Source: Haplomitrium mnioides
Lineage: Eukaryota; Marchantiophyta; Haplomitriopsida; Calobryales
DNA: 24,876 nt
Direction of reading: 5' to 3'
Assembly: GCA_049999725.1 (NCBI GenBank)
Contig: JBNGIS010038042.1
Span: 1-24,876 of the forward strand
In this document: positions 17,360-24,876 of the stretch, in pieces
Layout: the number at the start of each line of letters is the position of its first letter
Numbering within the stretch: the first letter of the stretch is position 1
Program-made: the position numbers and the translations under genes
Notes under the pieces: generated by a model
What the model saw: the letters and a program-made list of their open reading frames with translations, nothing else
Database searches by the model: none
Told to the model about the DNA's origin: nothing

Positions 17360-20300
17360 TGTTAGCCCTGTGGTCAGACCCTCATCTCCTTTCTGACCGC
17401 TTTACACCTAGTCGAGGGCTCACTTGTGTTTTGGGACCTTTTATGGGAGGGGCTTTGCACCGATTTGACCCCAACTCCTACTTACTCCCTCTAGAGTGAC
17501 TGAAACACCACCTAACAACACCCAAGCACAACACATGCATGCACACACCCGCTGTCACACCTCCCTCCAATGCCCACAGATGCAAATGTCACCCCTCCTT
17601 CAGGCCTTAACCTCAAAATGTGCCACTTAGAAGGTAGGGGAGGACAGAATAGGGGATCTGATTCTTGTATGAAATGGCTCCTTTGCAAGTTCTCTGTTGG
17701 GGGGCCTTAAGTGGTTCCTCTTTGTCTCACAGTCCTTTCCACTAGCCAAAAATTGCTTTAGTAGCAACCCTACTCATTCACACTCACTTTCTAAGGGCAC
17801 ATACAAATAGACTGATGCACTACTGAGGGCAATTCAAAATATAATTCAGGAGTCTAGAACTAGACCCAATCACTTTGTGTACAAAGGGGAAACAAGTCCT
17901 AGCATCTGAGTTACCACAATGCAATGTTATTAATCTTGACTTCTCTTTCACAAGGTGTTCTCAAGATCTAAACAAATGGAATGCAGGCACTCCTAATACT
18001 AAGAACTTCACAGAACTACAAATAGAATACAAATCTAACTATACACACGAACATAGATATACATATACATGCACCCTGCCTCACCAGCATTGTAGGCCTT
18101 CCCACATCTCAACACCCTCACTTTCCAATAAACTTCCTTTCAACTCGAATCAGCAACTCCAGTCTTCCTCCAATTCTTCACCCACACACTCTCATCCAAA
18201 TAGTTTTTCAACTTCCCTTGCGAGAATCCTTGAATTTACTTCCTCAAGCTCGGAAGAGGATTTCTTTAACTTCCACCTCTGGAAAACAGTCCCCTCGACT
18301 GTTGGCCACCCACTCCACCTTGAGCTTTGAGTGGGTCTTCTCTACAGTGTGCGGGCACTAACACAACCACTCATCTCTTGACTCCACTTGAGAAATTCGA
18401 CCAAAAACGCCCCTGAGCGCCTCTAGGATTGATGCTCCTGCACAGACGATGTTGAGACGACCCTAAGATCCCCCATTGGCAGCCTCTCCCGAATTCAGGA
18501 CCGAAAGAATTCCCTTCAGCTTCAAGTAGCAATACACCTCCAAATGTTGGTCCACTTGCAATGACAAGTACACTTGGATCGCCCGAGACTCTAGAGCTCC
18601 ACGCTTAGCGATTCTCAATGCCCCTCTAGTCCACCTCCACCATCGCTGATCCCCCTGCACGAGTCCACTCGCCTTACGTGAATCTTCTTTGGAATCCTTT
18701 CCTCCCTCCATCGCTGCGTCTTCCTTCGAGAGATAGCTTGCGCACCTCAATTTTGCATCTTCATCAACCCATCAAACGTCACAATGATCCCATCTATACC
18801 CCTAGGCGCGCGCGTGTCCCTCTCCCCGTCCATTGTTATTCAAGATCGTTCCTTTCCTCCTCGCTGGACTTGGTCGTTTTTCTCGTTAGCAATCGTTTCT
18901 TGGTGCTATGACACTTGTCAGTACGGTCGAGGGATAGTCCAAGTTTAACGGTCATCTCTGAAGCCCTCCCGGGTCGAGGGAGGACAACTTCGGTGAAGGT
19001 TGAAGATGGAAATTACTGAGCCTTGTGCGGATCCCCAATGCCCATACTTGAAGAGTCACAATCTGTGATTGCCTCGCCGCTAGCCCACATTAGTAAATCT
19101 AAAGCAGTCGCTGATCCGATTGCTTCAAAGCAGTAAGCTAAGTGCAAACCCAAAACTAGAGGCCGAAGAGGTTTGTCTGCAGAGAGATCCAAAAAGAAAT
19201 GTCGGAAGAGCGTTGGGTTCGTTGATCAACGCCGAAGATTGGCTGCCCGATCTCATGGGCTGATCCGTAATTTTCCCTCGGTTGCTTCTCAATTTCCCTC
19301 GGGCTGCTTCCTTGCTGCTATATTTCCGAAGATTCCCGCAAACACCTCTTAGGCTGCCACGTTTCCGAAGATTCTCACGGACTCCTCTCAGGTTGCCACA
19401 CTTCCAAAAATTCTTGCGGACTCCTCCAGTCTACAGCGTTTCCGTTGCATCCTACAGCTTGCTCCCAGGCCGCCACATTTCCGATGTTGCGCCGTCCGCC
19501 GCCACTCGCAAGGTGGAAGTTGGATCGTCGCTGCCTCTTGTTCCGCAGTTGACCTTCCTTTTGATGGATCCCGCGGACTCCTTCGAAGTTGCACCCTCTG
19601 CTATTTTTTATGGACACACTTTTGGCTGCCACGTCTCCGTTGTCGCCCACGAACTCTTTGAAGTCGCCATGTCCTTGATGTCGCGCCATCCGCCATTGCC
19701 CGCAAGGTGGAAGTTGGACCGTCATAGCTGACCTAGTTCCGCAGTTGACCTTTCTTCTGATGGATCCCACGGACTCCCTCGAGGTTGTACCCTCTGCTGT
19801 TTCCCACGAGCACCTCTTAGCCTGCCACATCTCCGTTGTTGCCCACGGACTCTCTGAAGTCGCCACGTCTACGACTTTCTCCACGGACTCTTGCAAAGTC
19901 CCACATTTCCAATGATTTCCATGGATACCTCTCAAGCTGCCACGTTTCCGCAATCGCGCTGTCCGCCGCCGCCCGCAAGGTGGAAGTTGGACCGTCGTAG
20001 TTGACCTGGTTCCGTAGTTGACCGATCTTCCGATGGACCCCGCGAACTTCCCCAACGTTGTACCCTTCGTTGTTTCCCATGGGCACCTCTCAGGCTGCCA
20101 CGTCTCTGTTGTCACCCACGGACTCTCTGAAGTCGCCACGTCTCTGATGTCGTGCCGTTCGTTGTCGCCCGCAAGGTGGAAGTAGACCGTCGTAGTTAGC
20201 CTGGTTACGTAGTTTACCTTCCTTCTGATGGACCCCGTGGACTCCTCCAAGGTTGTACCCTCCGTTGTTTCCTACGGGCACCTCTCAGGTTGCCACGTCT

Positions 20301-21468
20301 CCGTTGTCACCCACGGACTCTCTGAAGTCGCCACGTCTCTGATGTTGTGTTGTCCGCCGCCGCCCGTAAGGTGGAAGTTGGACCATCATAGTTGACCTGG
20401 TTCCCCAATTGACCTTTCTTTCGATGGATCCTACGGACTCCTCCGAGGTTGTACCCTTCGCTATTTCCCACGGGCACCTCTTAGGCTACCATGTCTCCGT
20501 TGTCGCCCCCGGACTCTCTGAAGTCGCCACGTCTCTGACTTTCTCCACGAACTCCTGCAAAGCGCCATGTCTCCACTGTCTTCCGCAGACTCCCGCAAAG
20601 CCACCACGTCTATGAAGTCACGTCATCTGCCACCGCCTGCGAGGTGGAAGTTGGATCGTCATTGTTGACTTGGTTCCGCGGTTGACCTTTCTTCCGATGG
20701 ACCCCGCGGACTCCCCCAAGGTTGTACCCTCCACTGTTTCCCATAGGCACCTCTCAGGCTGCCACGTCTCTGTTGTCGCCCACGGACTCTCTGAAGTCGC
20801 CACGTCTCCAAATTTCTTCACAGACTTGCTGCGTTCTAAGTGTCGATTTGCGACGTCCGTTGTGCCTATGACCTCAGTGTGGCTCCTCCCTCTTGATTCC
20901 TTCCAACCCCTGTTTGCACGATTCCTCACCTTGCTGCGACTTTAGACCCACTCGCCCAATGCCCTTCTGCTCAAATCCTGCCTTTCCTCCTCCTCTCCTA
21001 CTCATGTCCTTGCTGGATTTGTAGCTTCTATGCAATCTCTTGCTCGATCCACTCGCGTTCTCCCAGCTTCCTCATCTATGATCTACCCAGCTGCATTTGG
21101 CACTCTTCGCAGCTGCTTGCCTTCCTTCTTGGACCTGAAATTTCCCTCCCCCTTTCTTGATCACCCAGCCCTGCTTCCATCTCGATTTGCTGCGAGTCCA
21201 TATGCACATCCGGCTTGCATTTTCATCCAACTCCTCTTGATTCCACATGGCTCCTCCCTTGCATTGCATGATTTGTGACATCTATTGGGAAAAGCGAAAA
21301 AGGAAAGGAAGAGAAGGAAGAGAAGAGAGGGGAAGGATGGAATAATAATAATAAAACAATGAAATATAATAAAATACAAAATACTAATACAAATTGAAAG
21401 AATAAACTAGGCTAAAAGCTCAGTAATCACAAAAAAAAAGAAAAAAACTCAAAAACACCCAGCCGACA
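17360..21468 (-). mobile_element. Proposed ~4.1 kb 3' LTR of a gypsy element
   Basis: On the minus strand the segment starts TGTCGGCTGGG, directly after a polypurine tract (21481-21472), and ends CAGGGCTAACA at 17360, giving the canonical TG..CA termini. It is clearly richer in G and C than the surrounding DNA. It lies exactly where a 3' LTR should be, downstream of the minus-strand pol region. No coding domain was recognised inside. Open frames at 17875-18330 (plus, Ser/Thr-rich) and 18463-18750 (minus) carry no motif. The partner 5' LTR would lie beyond the right edge, so the pair cannot be compared. Alternatives are a shorter LTR plus a long 3' untranslated region, or a nested second element. 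Confidence 0.45.
19270..20830. repeat. ~195-bp tandem array with ~80-bp insertions
   Basis: AAGGTGGAAGTTGGA or a near match recurs at about 19510, 19702, 19977, 20173, 20370 and 20642, spacings of about 192, 275, 196, 197 and 272. A second anchor (CTCTGAAGTCGCCACGTCT) shows the same rhythm. Two units therefore carry an extra ~80 bp derived from a neighbouring part of the unit. Since ~195 is 3 x 65, a 291-codon minus-strand frame (19375-20250) stays open through the copies, but it shows only the repeat and no motif. Confidence 0.85.
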
Positions 21469-21471
21469 TAA

Positions 21472-21481
21472 CTCCCCTTTT
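21472..21481 (-). other. Polypurine tract
   Basis: AAAAGGGGAG on the minus strand, followed by TTA and then TGTCGG. This is the expected second-strand primer just upstream of a 3' LTR, about 290 bp after the end of pol coding similarity. It supports the LTR border at 21468. Confidence 0.6.
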
Positions 21482-21769
21482 AATTGTGCAGTGACCCTGC
21501 AAACACCCTTCCTCCTTCTGACCTTCTTGGGCTCCTTCGTGGCCGTTGCTTTGACCTTCCATGCTGGATGCCCTTTAGTCGACCTAGCCACCACACAACA
21601 CACCACTTACACAACACAAAGACACGAACGAACACACCCCACCAAACTCCTATACCCAACACCTGCACTTCCCTACCAGACTTGGTACGCCCACGCATGC
21701 CAACTCTCATCGTACATATGTACAAAACTCCCACACCCGTTGTACACAGCAATACCCCCCTCATTGGTC

Positions 21770-24661
21770 CTCCTAGTGGTAATACCACTTGAGTCTGTTG
21801 TAATGGACCTAATTCGAAAGGTGTGCCCCCATCACTGTGCTCAACTCTACTGACCCATTGTCATGAAGCACTCTCACTAGGTAGGGCCCTATCCACCGGT
21901 ATGCAGCTTCCCGAGAAAGTGCAAGAACCTGTTGTCATAGAGCAGCACCAAATCCCCACCTTTGAAGTCGATTGGCCACAACTTCTTGTCATGTTGCTTC
22001 TTGGTCAGCTGCTGCTAATGTTTCAGCCTCTCGTGTGCTCCTGCCCTGGTTTCTTCTAAGGCCTCCAGCTGATGTACCCTTTCCATTCGGCTCGGGCCCT
22101 CTACCATTCTCTCCTCCGCTATCACCCAAGTTGTTGGGACTTCAAACTCCACCGAGACCAGCGTGTGTTGTCCAAAGACCAAGAAGTAAGGGCAGTGGCT
22201 TGTGGTGGTCTTGTAGGCCAGGTTATATGCATGGGTGGTGGCTAGCAGCTTCAGATCCCAGTCCACTTTATTGGCTGCCATCGTTTTGTTCAGAATTTTG
22301 CCCATAATTCCGTTGGCCCTCTTTGTTCCATTAGCCTTAGGGTGGTAGGCTGTGGTTTTTTGGTGCTTGACTAGATACCTCCCTGTGAGCTCACCAATGA
22401 CATGATTAACAAAATGTGTGCTTTGGTCACTCACCAACTCCAGCGGTGCTCCGAATCGGGTGAAGATATGCTCGTAGAGGAATCGAGCCACCATCAGCGC
22501 GTCATCCTTCCTGGTTGCTCTAGCCCCAACCCGCTTGGTGGTATAGTTAGTGGAAAGCATAATATACCTATTCCCGCACCTCGTGGACGGAGTGATGGGC
22601 TCAATGAAGTCAATTCCCCACTTCTCGAATGGGGCCAGAGGAATGATCGGCACTAGGGGATGGTGGCACGTTGCTACTGGTTTCCCTGTCCGTTGGCAAG
22701 CATCACACCTTTATACAAAGAAGTGGACATCCCTATGAAGGGTGGGCCACCAATATTTAGCGTCCACAATCTTCCGGATGGTGGTTTCTGCAGCAAAATG
22801 ACCACCGGCCTCTTCTTTGTGCATAGCTCACATCACCACTGTGGACTGGTCTTTCTTCAGACACATGCGTATCTGCCCATCCATGCCTTGCCGGTGCAGC
22901 ATTCCCTTGATCATGAGAAAGGGCCTCACCTTTTTGAGAAACATTGTTGCTTGTTCTAGGGTGCACCCTAGGGGGATCCTTGCTGTCAAGAGGAACCCAA
23001 TGATGTCCTCATATTATGTGGGTCTCTCTTCCTTGATGTGGAACAAATCTTCATCAAGGAAGGTGTCCCCTACTCCCTCCGCACTCGATTGCCACTCAAT
23101 CCTCGAGAAGAAATCAGCATTCTGGTGTTTCTTCCCCGGCTTGATCCATACCTCAAAATCAAACTCCTGGAGTAGCAACATCCACCTCGCCACTCTCCTA
23201 GTCAGATCAGGCTTGTTGACCATATATTTCAGGGCATCATAATCAGTGTGGAACACCATCTTGTAGTGCAGCAGGTAGTGACTGAATTTCTTTAGCGAGT
23301 AGATTATCCCCATGGCCTCACGATCGGTGGGCGAGTAATTCTTTTTTGCTGCTAAGAAGAGTCTGGTGGCAAAGTAGATCAGGTAGTCCCTTCCTTCCTC
23401 ATCCAGCTAGCTCAGCACTGCTCGCACACAGAAGCCTGAAACATCCACCATCACGTGGAACTCCTTGGCCCAGTTTGGGGGTGCCAGAATAGGTGTGTTG
23501 GCAAATCGCCTTTTGAGCTCATTAAAACTAGATCTCCTGGGCTCAGTTGGCTCAAAATTACTGCCCCTCTTCACCATCTCAGCTAGGTAGTAGGCTACTA
23601 GATCAAATTTTGGGATGAACCTCCTGTAGTAGCCCACACAGCCTAGAAATCCCTGCACCTCCACCAGGCATGTTGGAAACACCACACCCAGCCATATTGC
23701 CACTTTTTCCTGGTCCACAACAATTCCTTGGTTGGAGACTTTATACCCTAGTAATATCCCTTCCCTTACTGCAAAGAAACATTTTCCAAGGTGCAGTCGC
23801 AACCCCCTTTCCCTGCAACGCTGAAATGTGAGCCGCACATGCTCCTCATGATCCTTGACCTTGCCATATACCACGAAGTCGTCTATGAAGATCTCGAGGA
23901 ACTTTCTGAGATAGTCTCAAAACATGTTCATCACTAATCTCTGGAATGTACCTGGGGCGTTATAGAGACCAAATAGCATTCTGCGAAAGGCAAACACTCT
24001 CCACTCCATCGTGAAAGCATTTTTCAGTTGGTCCTCCTCCCGTATCCACATCTGATTGTATCCAGAATACCCATCCATGAAATTGTAAACTTCCTGGCTT
24101 ATCACCAGGTCCAGCACACCATCAGTGAAAGGTAGAGGGTAGTGGTCTTTCTTTGTTGCCACATTTAGCTTGAGGAAATCTTGGCAAACCTAATTTTTAG
24201 TTTCCCGTCCAAGCCTGCTTTCTTCAACACCACCACTAGAGGGGACACCCATTCGCTATTCAGGACAGGATATATGAACCCTGCCTCTAGGAGCTTATCC
24301 ACCTCCTTTTTAACCAGCAGAGAGAAGCGTGGGTTCATTCGGTATTGTCGCTGCCTTACGGGAGTTCATTGGCCTCCAAATCAATTCTGTGCTCCTTTAG
24401 TTTTCTAGGCATACCCTTCAGGTCCGTATGGCTCCATGCAAATTTGTCACTGAAATTCCCCAAGGTCTGCGTGAAGGCTCTCTCAACTCCTCTACTTAAG
24501 GCGAATCCAAGCAAGAATGCCCTTCCACCGGGAACCGTTATCTCTCGGTGCTGCTCTGCTCTGATGACCTCCACTTTGTTCCGGTTCGTGGAATCACAGT
24601 CTAACTCCAAGTGGGCAAGCCTTAGGCCGCCTCCAGTAGGCTTCTTGTCATGCTCACTCAT
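21770..24661 (-). pseudogene. Decayed Ty3/gypsy pol (RT, RNase H, integrase)
   Basis: In transcript order, the pre-RT segment is F-A-W-S-H-T-D-L-K-G-M-P (about 24450). RT follows with M-D-G-Y-S-G-Y-N-Q-M and the catalytic F-I-D-D-F at 23889-23875. RNase H has F-H-T-D-Y-D-A-L-K-Y-M and an N-A-D-F-F-S-R end (~23100). The integrase core has W-G-I-D-F (~22610), V-S-D-Q-S-T-H-F (~22425) and Y-H-P-K-A-N-G-T-K-R (~22330). The integrase C-terminal fold reads L-V-L-L-Y-D-N-R-F (~21930), and the end R-L-K-W-Y-Y-H lies near 21770. The expected catalytic Glu of the DDE triad is Lys. Stops include TGA 23917-23919 and TAG 23407-23409, with several frameshifts. Protease and gag are not seen. Non-functional; the layout suggests a lineage different from the 8.5-12.4 kb element. 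Confidence 0.88.
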
Positions 24662-24876
24662 CCCACCTCCTCCCCTGAGATGATAGCTACAACCGACTCC
24701 TCTTTTAGCTTAGTTTCATAGGTAACAGCCGCTACTTTGAACCAAGAGCATGCTACTCAGAACAAGAACTTTTTTTTTGGAAAATTTGTGATTTTTCATA
24801 TCAAAAACATAAAAAACAAGGTTAATTTTTAAAAACAAAAAGTACATGAGTTTTTTGAGTTTTTTTTTTGTCGTTT
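24662..24876. other. Right end: pol leader, then AT-rich sequence
   Basis: From 24662 to about 24760 the minus strand still reads as weakly coding sequence upstream of RT. From about 24765 the composition changes abruptly to A/T-rich with T and A homopolymers, unlike the rest of the element. No protease or gag motif was seen. The change may mark a truncation, a nested insertion or spacer sequence within the element. Confidence 0.4.

Noticed and set aside
17875-18330. 151-codon Ser/Thr-rich frame as a gene
   Set aside because: No motif, no splice context, and it lies on the opposite strand within the proposed LTR.
19375-20250. 291-codon minus-strand open frame
   Set aside because: It is made of ~65-residue repeats imposed by the ~195-bp array, with no known motif, and lies inside the proposed LTR.
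21286-21333. Plus-strand purine-rich run as a polypurine tract of a plus-strand element
   Set aside because: No plus-strand pol lies upstream of it and no LTR start is evident after it; the tract at 21472-21481 on the minus strand fits the neighbouring pol.

Overview
The window looks like nuclear DNA of a land plant with a large, repeat-rich genome. Evidence: spliceosomal introns with GT..AG borders, a Ty3/gypsy element primed by the typical plant initiator-Met primer site, a second and larger gypsy element, satellites and minisatellites, and stop codons that look like deamination of methylated CAG (CHG) sites. A metazoan-like SLC15-type peptide transporter and a bacterial-type beta-class DNA amino-methyltransferase relic would fit a non-seed plant (fern, lycophyte or bryophyte) better than a flowering plant. 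That placement is inference; the species cannot be read from this sequence.

Layout. 1-2570: AT-rich DNA with a microsatellite and no recognisable gene. 2575-3660: degenerate ~90-110 bp satellite, interrupted by a solo LTR (about 2734-3227) and a 10-N assembly gap whose two flanks are identical for 22 bp. 3791-4110: another degenerate tandem repeat. 4616-6925 (minus): the only apparently intact gene, a four-exon proton-coupled peptide transporter of 576 codons. 7040-8456: AT-rich, with one coding-like remnant. 8457-12360 (plus): a decayed Ty3/gypsy element with 5' LTR, TATA box, primer site, gag and pol, cut off inside integrase and without a visible 3' LTR. Its LTR is the same family as the solo LTR at 2.7-3.2 kb.

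12.65-17.33 kb is the most interesting part. On the minus strand lies a broken multi-exon gene. Its last two exons carry motif IV (as D-I-P-Y), then motif I (FGSGT), in the order of beta-class N6-adenine/N4-cytosine DNA methyltransferases. Two of its introns are filled by related 24-bp minisatellites whose unit is its own reverse complement. A third, 37-bp array sharing the same palindromic core follows its 3' end. Twelve in-frame stops in the best-fitting frames are nine TAG, two TGA and one TAA, each one C-to-T step from a sense codon.

17.36-24.7 kb (minus) is a GC-richer gypsy-type element that appears to interrupt the 5' part of the methyltransferase gene. It has a proposed ~4.1 kb 3' LTR (17360-21468) holding a ~195-bp tandem array, a polypurine tract, and a decayed pol region (integrase, RNase H, RT) extending to about 24.66 kb. 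The remainder beyond 24.76 kb is AT-rich and unexplained.
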